Origin: Aptenodytes patagonicus
Taxonomy: Eukaryota > Chordata > Aves > Sphenisciformes > Spheniscidae
Assembly: GCF_965638725.1 (NCBI RefSeq)
Contig: NC_134950.1
Location: 165,640,853-165,704,852, forward strand
Reading direction: 5' to 3'
Length of the DNA: 64,000 nt
Shown here: in pieces, positions 26,311 to 37,900 of the stretch
Position numbering within the stretch: the stretch's first letter is position 1
Layout: each line of letters starts with the position of its first letter
Notes under the pieces: model-generated
What the model was told of the DNA's origin: nothing
The model's database searches: none
Seen by the model: the letters and a program-made list of their open reading frames with translations, nothing else
Translations under genes and position numbers: made by a program

Positions 26311-28560
26311 GTTTGGAAATTTTCCTCTTTTATTTTAAAAAGTTCCTCCTTCCTCTAAAAAAAAAAAAATCCCCTTTCAAAACTTTTTTTTTTTAAGATT
26401 CCCCATCAGAAGAACGGAAGATATCCATCCAGGAAGACCACATTTCTCTAGGAAGCATTTCTGCTGAAGTACTCCAATCACTGCGATGCCAATCCAGCAT
26501 TGACTCGCACACAAACCTCCCCCACAGCTAATCTACCAGAGGTAGGTGGCCTGGCAGCACAGTGGCACATTACATCCTTCTGCAGATGTAAGGTAATTCA
26601 TACTTGAAAGGGTGATTTGAGTTCCTCACACAGTAGTCAGCTCTGTATTAATTGGAACAGAAGACCTTGCTTCAGCTCAGTGAAAGCCTCTCCTCCACAG
26701 ACAGCCAAACTTGGAGCGCAAAGAACCCACGTTGTTTCAGTCCCAGTCTCTGAGCGCCCTGAAATTGTAACTACCCTGGCCATAACCCCTGAACAATCCC
26801 TTCTGCACAGCTTCGTTAGGAAGAACATACTCAGTGCTGATCAGCCTAGCTCATGAGCATGTCAAGAACTACTGATGAGATTACGTAATGACGATATAAA
26901 AATGGGTGACCTGTAATTTGAACTCTGAAGTTACTTGTCTCATCTCAGTTAGAAAGAACAGCTAGTGCATTTTCTAAAGCAGCTTGATCCTCAGACTTCA
27001 CAAATCTTGGGTACAGAACTCCCATAGGATGCCTTCTAATGGGTATCAAGAAATGAATGAGCTCCGCCAAATGTTGAGCAACTCCTGTGGGGCCAGTCAA
27101 GCCTCTCTGCACCATGCTCCTGGTTCATGTACTGGTTTGCATTTGGGGATGAGCACAAGGGAGAACAGTCTTGTCTATATGTGTATGCAGGCATATATGT
27201 ACAAGTCTATGTGCACAAGTTTATGCAAGTGCACGAGTGTCATGAGAAAGGGTCCATGCATCCCTGTGCATAGTCAGCATGTCTCACCACCCTGTCGTCT
27301 AGCTATTTTCAGAGCGGATTTGGTCAGGTGCAGCACTCAGATGCAAAGCTACACACGTCTTTGCGTCCCCAAAGTGCTGTTCTCCCCTGGGCCTGGTGCT
27401 GCAGAGCATGTGGTGTGGGATGCAGACTCAAGAGAGTCTGCAGAAATCACTCCAGACCCAGGAGGACTTGTTGGGCCATGTCGTACCCCAGCTCCTTCTG
27501 GGCAAAGCAGCTCAGGTATTTTCACTAGTTTCTGTTTATCCCAGGCCTACGTGATGGTGGAAAACAAAAGGAGTTTGGTTGTTTTTTTAAGAAGAGACTA
27601 AATAAAACAATGAGGCACAATAAAATGAATTGGTTAAAGAATATAATTAAATGCAATTTTCTGCATAAGAATCAATACATTAAAAATATGTACAACCCAG
27701 TGACATAAAAAATTGAAGGCTAGACATGCTGCTTTGAATGCAGGCAAGAAAGTGTAAAATCGACTCCTTTTCTTGTCCTTTTCCCAAAGTAAACAAGTAG
27801 AGCAAGACTAAGGAACAGGGATTTTAACATCAGAAGAGTGCAGAACCAGCATGACCACCTGCTCGAGGGAAATAATCTTGCTCAGGATCTCTTCAGGCTA
27901 CTTCATTGTGCCATTCCCCGTGGTGGAACTTAAACCCACTCTCAGATCTGTCAGTCAAAAGTAACTGTCCTCATTTAACAGCTGATAACCACTTGTCTAA
28001 TGACCTCCTGGGTTGACCAGGGGGAGGCAGCACATTGAAGCCTTAGTCCCAAATCATCTCCTGCACCGAAGAATAACTCCCCTGCTCCTTTAGAAGATAT
28101 TAAAGTCACCCGGACCACCAGTGCAGCTCTTCTCCATCTCCCAGACTACACATGTCAAGGAGAAGCTGAAGTGCTCCTTAAAATCTCGGTTGGACCTGTC
28201 CTGGGACATAGGAGACTGGGATTGAGTTTTACTTTACCAGACAATGTGTAGCAGAGTATTTTCCTTAACAGTATCTTAAGACGTATTTTGTCCTCATCCC
28301 CCCGTTAATGTGCTTACTGGAAGCCTGGTGTTGTCACCTCAAAAAGAAGTGGCACAATCCTACCAGTCAATCAATGACCTTTTTGAGTTTCCTGCTTTCC
28401 GACCTCAGAAGCTGTACATACCAGGCATCAAGTGCCATTTAAAAGCCTGCTCATGTGCCAGCTATTACTTTCCCTGGAAACTGAGGGGAGCAGACAACGT
28501 GCTGGAGGTCAAGGCTGCCATTCAGCCAGAGAAATGGGCAGACAGGAACCTCACAGCTTG

Positions 28561-28606
28561 CAGCAAGAGCAAATGCTCTTGCAATTTGCTCAGCAAGAGC
28601 AAATGC
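28561..28606. repeat. 30-bp period direct repeat with internal hairpin
   Basis: CAGCAAGAGCAAATGC occurs at 28561-28576 and again at 28591-28606, a 30-bp period. The first copy forms a near-perfect palindrome with what follows: GCAAGAGCA, a 2-nt centre, then TGCTCTTGC at 28563-28582. It abuts the left end of a decayed CR1. Confidence 0.88.
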
Positions 28607-28624
28607 CTCAGTCCTACATCTGGG

Positions 28625-29353
28625 ACAGAATAACACCACACGATTGGACCAGCTGGGGACTGACCAGCTGGGGGAAGCTTTGCAGAAAGGGTCCTGGTGG
28701 GTAACAAGTTGAACAGGAGTCTACAGGGGTCACTTGCAACAGTGAAGGTCTACCACATATTGGGCTGTATGAGCACGAGTAGAGCCAACATGCCCAGGGA
28801 TGTAATTGTTTCCTTTTCTCGAGCCTCATAAGATTATCTGGATTACGGTGTCCAGTTTCAGGCTTCCTAATTCAAGGGGGGATATGACAAACTGGAGCTT
28901 GTCCAGTGGGGGGCCAACTTGATGGTTAGGGTGCTGGAGGGCACAGCGTGTGAGAAGGGGAGAAAGCAGATTTTCCTCAGCCTGGAGGGAAGAAAAGACT
29001 AAGAGGGGACCACACTGCTGATTTTATCTATCTGGTGTGGGATCAATGAGAAAATAGAGACATATTTTTTCCCAAGGAGCACAGCAAAACGATAAGAGGC
29101 AATGGCACAATTTGCAGCAATAGAAATTTCAATTATATATGAGGGGGGAAAAAGTCCCCAAAAGAATGACCCAACCTGGAACAGGGACCCAGGGAAGTTG
29201 TGCCATCTCTGTCCTTGCTGATATTCGAAACCTGAGTAGAATGGGCTCTGAACAACCTGATTTAACATCAGACACTTGAAGCGGACCCTGCTTTGAGCAG
29301 GGCATTGGACCTCCAGAGTTCCTTTCCAGCCTAAATTATCCTGTGATTTTATG
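28625..29353 (+). mobile_element. Decayed CR1 LINE fragment
   Basis: A degenerate plus-strand CR1 can be followed from GACAGAATAACACC through GGGGACTGACCAGCTGG, GCTTTGCAGAAAGGGTCCTGG and ACAAGTTGAACAGGAGTCTA. Further on are CTCAGCCTGGAGGGAAGAAAAG and AAGAGGGGAC, then the 3' part GGCTCTGAACAACCTGATTTA and TTCCTTTCCAGCCTAAATTA, ending near TGTGATTTTATGG. Many indels and substitutions break the frame throughout. It is older than the copies at 5.3 and 53.3 kb. Confidence 0.85.
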
Positions 29354-31324
29354 GCATATTACTGACTTCCACTGCAGAAATCAAAGTTATAAACCATGGA
29401 TTTTAATCTAAGAGCTCCAGGCAATCTTTCAGATCCCTTCAGTCCATGCTTTTAAATGCTTGTGAGGTAGGGACCAGAGACTGTGAATCCGATCTGAGAT
29501 TCCCTGGGCAGCATGGGAAGCAGAGGAGACCTAATGTGCGTGCAGGAGCCGGTATCACCGGGGAGACATGCAGCACGCTGTGGTCTGGGATTTCCCATGC
29601 GCTGAAGCCTGTGTGCCAGGCGTATTGCACTGTGATAGCTGACAGGTAACAAGAAGCATTAGCAGACAAGCCGGGTCACTGGTCAGTAGAAAAGGATATT
29701 TGGGCAGGAGACAACAGAAAGACTAATGCTCCTTGTGGGTTTAGCAGGTGTTGCTGGTGGTAGGAGGACACTGCCTGAGGAGCCTTCAAGGCAGTGACTG
29801 AACTGCCCCTGCAAGAAGCTGTAGCACTGAAAACCCCTTAGCACCTCCTTGCAGGCAGAAATTGGGGCAGGCAGCAGCTACTAACATCTCTCCTGCCCAC
29901 GTCACCATAACCTCTGCACGTAGAGCCAGCTCCGGTACAGGATGACTGCGCACAGAAGGTAACCTTCACCCATCTCCTAGGAGCCTTGCAATGCTTTTCT
30001 TTCTTCTCCTCATCCATCACTTTTCTATGACCTCAAACTCCCCCTGGGGACTGTCAGAGTTTTGAGTGATTTATTCCAGTAATGGCAAAAGCCCTGCAGA
30101 GCCCAACCCCTTCTTCTCAGCAACTCCTGGCTGTTTGGGACAGCTCGGGTCACCAGAGGGTGCTGCTGGGGCCCTCCAAGACCCAGCCTGGCAGACTGAA
30201 AGCAAAATAAACGTGCTTTTCTGCCCCCGCTCCTTTTTTTCTGTGCGGTGACCCATGTATTTTCAGGCAGGTTGGCCTTTTCTCCTGTGCACTCCCCAGT
30301 CCTGTGAAGGTAGGCTGTGTAAAACTACCTTTCTTTGCAATCGCAGGGCTGCAGCATCCTGGAGAGAGATGGTGTGTGCTCTCCTGAGATTTTGTTCATG
30401 CTGGTTCAAAAAGTCATCTGGCAGCCCCTTGGTGCAGGAGGAGCGGGAGGGTCTGTAAGGCTGAGTGGTTGAGCATGGTTACACATTAAGAGGGTCTTCC
30501 ACTACCCCAGAGAGGGAAGGAGAGGATGTGTGTGTATCTGTGCACGTGTGCTGTGCACAAGCACACAGAGAATCACTTAAAGCCAGTAAAAGCCAACGCA
30601 TTAGTTTCATGGAGCGGCAGGGAAGTCCGTCTGGACCTTTTGGCTTCTCATCCCTAAAGCTGCTGTTGCAACAGATTATCCTAGCAGTTTCTGAGGCATC
30701 CTTGAATTTAGTCTTGTATGTTTCTATACTGTTTGGTTTCAGCGAAGTTAATCCTGGCTGTCACTTGAGTGCAGTTAATGATGTTCTACTCAGAGATTTG
30801 CAGTTGTACATAATGGGGCTAAAGTCCCTCCCTGTGATCTTCACGCTGCTTTCGGAGAGCTTCTGTCGGGCATGCAGGAGTCACCAAGCGTTTTGCAAAG
30901 GAGTGCCTGAAAATGAATTCTGCAGTACTAAATGAGCTGCTTTATAATCCTTCTATCTGCTTCAGGCTGTCTCAGATTAATACTATTTGCCAGTCACTTC
31001 CCCCTCCCTCTAAAAAAAGCACATACTTTTAGCCTCTCAACAAATCTAACACATTGGAGTTTCCCTTGCGTGTAATCCCACAGTCACCATTTCTAAGTAT
31101 TTTTTTTAAAACTCTTCTTAACTTCATGTAGTCCAGGACTGGCAATTTAAGATCAGTAGTTCAAGCAGCTAGTGCCTAGGGATACATGTGCATTTATAAT
31201 ACTTGCAAGAGCCATAACCCCCAGATTGCACCAGGGAAAAAAAAAAACCAACATAGGTTTGTAGAGTCACAGAAAGGCTCTTACTCAAGACAAGCTCTGC
31301 GGTGGAGTCAATGGCTCTCCCCTG

Positions 31325-31720
31325 CCCACGGTTTTAACGTGCCCTGCACAGGCCAATTGTGGTTATATAATACTGGCTCCGGAGCAGATGCTGCCGTGTT
31401 CGGGCCGGGAGATTATAGCTGGCATGCACGACTAATGGAAGCTTTCTGACAAATGCAGCCATCCCTGCCAGGCGGGGGATCGCAGCGAGGCAGCCGCTCT
31501 CCAGCCTCTCGCTTGGCGTCTCTTCCCCGCGATCCCGTGCAGCTGGGATGGAGATGGGGACCGGAGCCGGCGCAGCCGGAGCGGAGGCTGCAATGGGACA
31601 CGGTGCTCCGTTGGGAGCAGGCAGCCTTCCAAAGCAACAACAAAAAAACCCCCAATAAATTCAGCAGATACTCTCCTGCTCAACCCGTGTATGGCTGGAG
31701 GTGTACTAGGGGCTGTAACT
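31325..31720 (+). promoter_or_regulatory. Candidate promoter-like or enhancer segment with CCAAT and TATA-like boxes next to CpG cluster
   Basis: GGCCAATTGTGG (about 31350) is followed 13 bp on by a TATA-like TTATATAATA (about 31363). A CpG-dense stretch with GGCGGGGGATCGCAGCGAGG, CTTCCCCGCGATCCCGTG and CCGGAGCCGGCGCAGCC then runs to about 31620. This arrangement is promoter-like on the plus strand, but no downstream exon or splice donor could be supported. Intergenic enhancers can look the same. Confidence 0.3.
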
Positions 31721-34700
31721 GATGGACTGTAACAGTTGTCAGGCACGGGTGTCTCGTTTGGAGGAAGATGATATACCGCGTCCAGGATGGTTAGTGTGTT
31801 CCTGTGGTGAGTATCTGATTGAATATTTCTTTGTGTTCCTTTGCGATTCACCACATGTTTGGTGTATCGAGTGTCTCATTACCTTTTTCAGCACCGTGAC
31901 TTGGCTTTGTGGCATGTGCAGCATAATGCCACCACAAAAATGGAACAGGCCCTTATCGCAGCATGCCGGGTACAGCTCTGAGATAGGTTTTAACACTTAG
32001 GTATCAAAAGGCTATCTTAACAATCCCAAATCTGCTCTGACTCTGCTTCAGAAAATCTCACGTGTCATCTTTTCGTGGCACGGGCTTTTTCCAAGCAGGT
32101 AGGAGACAGGAAGGAAGCAGAAGCAAAATCTCCAGCTGCTGTTCACAACAGCGCTGCTCCCGTCCCCACCCTTGAGAGACTTTCTGTGTCTGACTGATCA
32201 ATGCCAATCCCTGCTATCCCCGAGGGGCTGCAAACGCAGCCTCCCAAGCGTCCTGCAGTTTGACAGACACGGCCGTTGCAGTCTGCTGACTCCCAGCACA
32301 TCCCTCCAAAACCCTGGGCTGCTACCTCGCGTTAAAGTGATGGACGAGGAAGAGCTGTACCCAGCGGATTCAAACCACTCCTTGTTAGTGCTTAAAGGTT
32401 GCTTCACATCTGGATCCCATTAAAAAAAACCTATCCAGTTTGGTTACCAAACAAAACTCATCCAGGCATAGGACTAAATGAGCAAACATTTCTAGTAAGA
32501 CCGGTGTTGTCTAGTTTGAGATATGTGCCACCACTGATGCCCTTCTGCTACCTTTACAGAAAAAGCTAAACCGTACTAGGGATAGGATCCAACTGGATCC
32601 TTTTCCTCATGAAATAAAATAATCAACAGGCCACCTCCTACTTACCCCCAGTTGGCCATTTCCAGCTTCACCTCGTCTGTTGTTTTCTGATGTCTGGCAA
32701 AAAAGGCCTTTTGCTCTCGCCACCTGCATCTGAGTTAAGCAGGGAGATGAGAGGGGGTGGTACATTCCCACAGCTTACACCGTGGGACATCCCATCTGTC
32801 TGTACGGAGCTATGGGAGAACTCCCAACTCACCTCAGACGTTTCCTAAATCCCCACTGAGAAAGGGTATTTCTGAGAAGAAAAGTAAAAGAGGATCTGAA
32901 GGCGTGCAAGTGCCTTAAATTTGCCTAATAATGTCCCTTGGAAAGGTCTACTTATGAGATTCTTCCTACCTTCCAGTCTCAGCTGAGTAGCCACCTCTCC
33001 ATTTAACTTCTAATTAATACTTCAGTGATTCCTTTTTTTGCCCTTCCACCACCTCCACGGGCACACACTCCATCCATCCATTTCACAGAGGGCAGAGAAA
33101 GCAGACAGATTCCTCAAGGGGTTAATCTGCAATGCAACCCTTTGGTTGTACTTCAAGATCTTCTAGGGCTACGTACCAGTGGTACCTGAGCTTGTTTTAA
33201 GCCTGTTGGCTTGCAGCAATCTAGTTAAAACAGCACAGAGGTCAGAATGGGCTGCATAATTTACCCAAGAAAGCAGATGAATCAGTTTGTAGAGGGCTCT
33301 GTGCTCATGTCTGTGGTTACATTGCCACCAGCACCTGAGCTATGTAATACCCATCTTGCAAAGGCATGTCTACATGATGCTGCAGCTCCCAGCAGTGGTG
33401 TTACCAGAATAAAATCTTGGGCTCCAGCCACCGTCCAAACCACAAAGCCTCCCTTCCCTCAGTAAACAGCAGCTGCTTCTCTTCCCAGAAGTGACCACAT
33501 TTCAGCAATGGCTGTTGCAATGTAAATATTTTCTAACCCACTAGAAACACGTGGGCAGACTGTACTTAAGGGTTTGCGTTCTTAAAGTGAGAGATGCAAG
33601 TGTGGAGCTGGATGGTCTTACTGGGTTTATTTATCCATAGGGCGTGCAAGATCACGTATTTGCTGTTTAAGAGCAGTGCTGTCAGCTGAATCCAACTACA
33701 AATGGTTCGGTCAGTTACTTACTCAAGAATATTAGAAGCACTGAACCACAGGAGGAAGAGCAGGGATCCTTTCATGAACTTAATTGTAGCAGAAGAGTGG
33801 CAGCTCCATGTTGCCATGTGCGCACAGCAATACCAGCACTGGGGAGCCCACGGCACGTGTTTGCACCCCAGCTCTTGTGCTTCGTTTGGAAAGCCACAAG
33901 AGATGGGATTGCAAGTCATCGTGACTGCACAGGCTCTGACAGTCCCACAGACACAGCAATATCCAGAGAGGCAATATTTCACTGTGTAGCTGGAAGGAGG
34001 CTATGGAAGAGATTATTAACATGTCCACTACCACCAAAATCCTCTAGGAGTGTGGTCATTTTCTTAGGCTATTCTGGGGAAAGCAAACATGACAGAGGGG
34101 CCAAAAAATGTTATGGTAGGTCGAGCAGTCTTCAGGTAACAGCTTTCAGTTGCTGCTTCACGGCAGGGTACTTCTAAGCCGCCTTTTAAAAATTAGCATG
34201 AAATTGGACATAGTTCAATTGTTAATAGCATATGAAGAATATCTCTAATCATTTGAAGAGATATTAGATGACCTTGGTTCTTTATAGCATCAGCTACCTA
34301 GGGCAAAGACTGTCTTTATTCATGGCCAGGGCTGGGCTTGACATACGGAGTCCAGCAGTGCATTTGCAGAGGAGCAGGCTGGATCTGGGCAGAGCTGGGG
34401 CAGCTCACCTGTCTCTGCAACCCAGTCTGCGCAGTGCTATGCTGCAGCAGCTCACAGCTCTCTGCTCACTGCTGCATTAAGCGATGTAGGGATGCTCTCG
34501 GGTGCTACAAAAACCCCAATGGGCAATGGACGCTTTTACCTCCAGGACATGGTACAGCTTCAGGCTGGAGTGCTGCTAGAGAGGAATTAAATTTTTTGGC
34601 CTATAGTACTGAGAGTTGTGCCAGGGACATCCGACGTGAGCTGGATGCCCAAGCCTGACCAAGGCTTGAAATTCTTTTAGCCTGAATCTTAATGAAAAGG

Positions 34701-34914
34701 CAGATAAGGAAACAGCGTATTTAGAGAGAAAACTGCAGAGTCCAAATATTTGAGCATGATAGTTCAATATGATGTCTCCAGCCAAAGCCACCCTTAATAA
34801 ATATACACGTAGTTTTGGTTCAGTCAAAATGTTTAATATAAAGTTGACCAAAACATTTGAATTTGGGACTTTGTTCAACTATTGAAAGAAAAACATCTGC
34901 TAGTTGCACTATTC

Positions 34915-34967
34915 TCACTGAAAGTCAGTGAAAGTCACTGAAAGTCACTGAAAGTCAGTGAAAGTCC
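34915..34967. repeat. 10-bp tandem repeat (five units)
   Basis: Five head-to-tail units of about 10 bp, AAAGTCAGTG or AAAGTCACTG, follow CACTG. The units alternate between two versions. The combination CACTGAAAGTCAGTG is itself a palindrome with 6-bp arms, so the array can fold locally. Confidence 0.9.
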
Positions 34968-37900
34968 TGGCAGAGAATCGTTATTAACCAGCAATGAGCT
35001 GGAGACCTCCATGCTGAGAGCTGGGGGTGGGGATGGAAAGAGAAGAGGAGCTACAGTGTTTCTGGAGAGCACATCAGCATGGCTGATACCCCCGGACTGC
35101 CACGTGGCCTCCTGTGAAGCATCCCGTAGCCTGCTGAGCCTCAAACACCAGCCGTGAGCAAGGCAGGATGGACTGCATCTGCCCTGTGGCTAGAGGACAT
35201 CAGTTGTCAGTGCCCTTTGGAAGGCATCTCGCAAAGAAAAGGGGAATCCTTGACTTATTTCCCCCTCTCAGAGACCTGGCTCTCGCCGAGCACGCAATCT
35301 TTATAGAGACTCCAAGCATCAGCAGAAAGCTAACTCCTGGAGCTTGCCCACTGCTTCTCACACTGATTTGTGGCAGAAGATTACATCTGCTCTACATAAA
35401 AGCCTTTGCTTGTGCACAGCTGAATGATTACCCATTTTTAATGTGCTATGACAAGGACGACTGGGTCTTGAACCTTTTGGCCCTGCTGCAAGATCACTTT
35501 TAGCCTGCAGTGCAGTTTGAGTTTTCCTGCTGAGTGTGGCAGGAGACATACCAAGATTTCTTAGATGCCTCTTTGCTCTGAACAGAGGGACAGCTGCTGT
35601 TACGGGAGATGCCCAGAGCATCCTTTATGGATCAGCAGTAGTCATGCTGCACGTGGGGAGAGGAGGAAAGCTGATTTACTGCTGAGTCAGATGCATTTGT
35701 CTCACTCTGGCCTTGGGTCCTGTGATGATGTTGCTGTCACTAGAGAGATGAGTTGGCTCTAGCACAAGAAGCCTCCTGCCTCCCTCTGTGATCCCCTATA
35801 AACAAAAAGGAAAGAGATTTAGCAAGCAGGAAGCAAAGATAACAGCAAACTGCACTTACATCTTGGGTCGCCAGCTGCCTGGGGCAGGTTTCTAGCCCAG
35901 AAGGTTTTCTCCCCAGGAGTGGCGACAGCAGTAGCCAGACCATGCTTTGCATTCCTTGTGGTCATCTTCTTGCAAGCCAGCAGACATTCGAACTCCACCA
36001 ATATTAGATTTTGTGGTCACTTTGTAATGCAAGTGTAATTGAGCCCTTTTGTGGTTTTGGCTTCGTTAATGTTGCACTTATTTTTGAGTAGAAAATAGCC
36101 TACCTTCTCCATCCTCTAAAAATGAAGAGCATGTTTTGGCTCAGACAAATATCCTCAGAAGCTCAGGATGGAGATGTGGAGTCCTCTCCAGGTAAATCGC
36201 TCTCAGAAATTCCTCCTGCAGCTGTGCATTTCCATGTATACACACACACGCATGTAGAGCTTTGTTTTTCTGGTTTTATTTTTTACAATATGATGAGATT
36301 GGTCAGACTTGTTAAAAAAAAAATAAAAACATCAGTCATCCATTCCCCAAAGTCCCTGATTCCCAGAAGCCTGCCAAGGAGAACTCTCAAACCAGAATAT
36401 AGCACACTTCTTGGTGACTTGACAAATCAGCCAGGTTTCTCATCGGGACTGAACAGATGGAGAAGCAGCCTGTCTGGGGAACTTCCCAGGTTGCTCCCCA
36501 GGTGTGTGAGCCCTTTGTCAAAGTGATTATTCCTGTACCACTAAACAAGACACAGCTAGGCGCAGACCTCAGTGCTGGCACACTATCATCTGGACTACAA
36601 AATTACTCTGAGCACTGCACCACTTGCTCCCTGTGTGCTTTCTGGTAGTGGTAGCAGCTTGGTGGTGTCCCCAGGTCATCCCGTGCCACCCATACTTAAT
36701 CCCCCTGCACCCTCACACCCCTTCCTGTTTCTCATTGATTGTCTCCCATCATCAGCTGCCTGTTCTACCTACATTTCTTTTCCCAGCAGCTGTTTCCCCT
36801 CTTGGGAGGTCTTGAAGCTTTGGTGGAGGCTGGTCTAGCAGCAAGCCCTGGTAGGTGAACAGTGAAAGACCCCTGGAACTGTTCTGATCTGGGTCAACCT
36901 GCAGCTCCCAAACATGTTTTTCAGGGTTTAGACTGGCCAAGGACCACTAAGGAGGTTGGGAGGTGAGACCCTGCTCAGGGAGATCAGAGTTTAGTCCTGC
37001 CATGCTGTTTAGCCTTTGGGCAAGAAGAACAACCTGTGACTCATTTTGGTTATTAACATGGATGTAACCTGTACGAGTCAGAGACACAGCCCAAGATGTG
37101 GCCCGTGCAGGTAAACAGACCTGCCTGGCTCACTGCTCCAAAACTACTGATGTCTGAGGTTAACAGGGAGCATGTTTTCATTGTGCTCACTAAATCCTAC
37201 AGCCAAAGTGAAAAACCCAATAGTCAGAAATGAATATATATCCTTACAAACAGGGAAATCAGCAGAAAACTAGCACTTGGAATCATTGTAGGGAATCTCA
37301 ACCATTTCGGAGGGGTGGGGGAATGAAGTGTGTTTCATGCTGGATGTGTGGCATTGCCTTGTGCAGCAAGTGCTGCAAGCCGAGGAATGCTTGATTCGTA
37401 TTGAAGGGACCACCTTCTCATAGCTTTTGTCAGTGACATGACGCCCTTAAGAAAATCCGCATCTTGCAGGCAGACCTGTCTGACCCCATTAGCTTGGGAG
37501 GGAGATGAGTGTTTGGAATGGAAACTCTCATCCTGACTCTTTCGTAGACCAATAAGACAGAGCACCAAGGTGCAAACATCAGAGTGACTCATAGCAAGCT
37601 GAGCTGAAATAGAGATGATATCAAAGCATTAATAACAGCATCTTTGCACTGCGGTGTTTAGAAAACCAGCTTTAGTGATGGCAAAGCAGAGCAGAAAGCA
37701 GACTTAGAGGGTAAAGAAGCTGGTTGTGGGCCTGACTGCAGAGCATGAAGTCTCCCTCCTTCAATAAAGGGATTTATTTGCTGAGTAGGCGATAACATCA
37801 AACTGACATCCCTGGAGAGAGAGCATCCCAATTTAGGATAGCGTCACGAGTATGTTTTGCCAGTCGCTATGAAGGTATTTACACGCATTTAATCCACGTA

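Larger units (their letters stand above)
11431..28624. other. Intergenic DNA, no gene recognised
   Basis: This 17-kb stretch has no credible exon. Open frames up to 205 codons (26984-27601) contain no known domain and are compositionally unremarkable. It includes MIR-like fragments, a possible regulatory patch at 17.3-17.6 kb and a homeobox-site-rich AT stretch at about 24460-24720 (CTTAATTACTTAG, CATAATTACACTGTGATAA). EXOG, expected downstream of SCN5A by mammalian synteny, was not recognised. Confidence 0.65.

Noticed and set aside
26984..27601. 205-codon open frame on the plus strand
   Set aside because: The translation is compositionally random-looking and partly crosses a TGTATG-like simple stretch. 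No similarity to EXOG or any family I know.
30465..30935. 156-codon open frame on the plus strand
   Set aside because: No recognisable domain and no exon signals. Consistent with chance.
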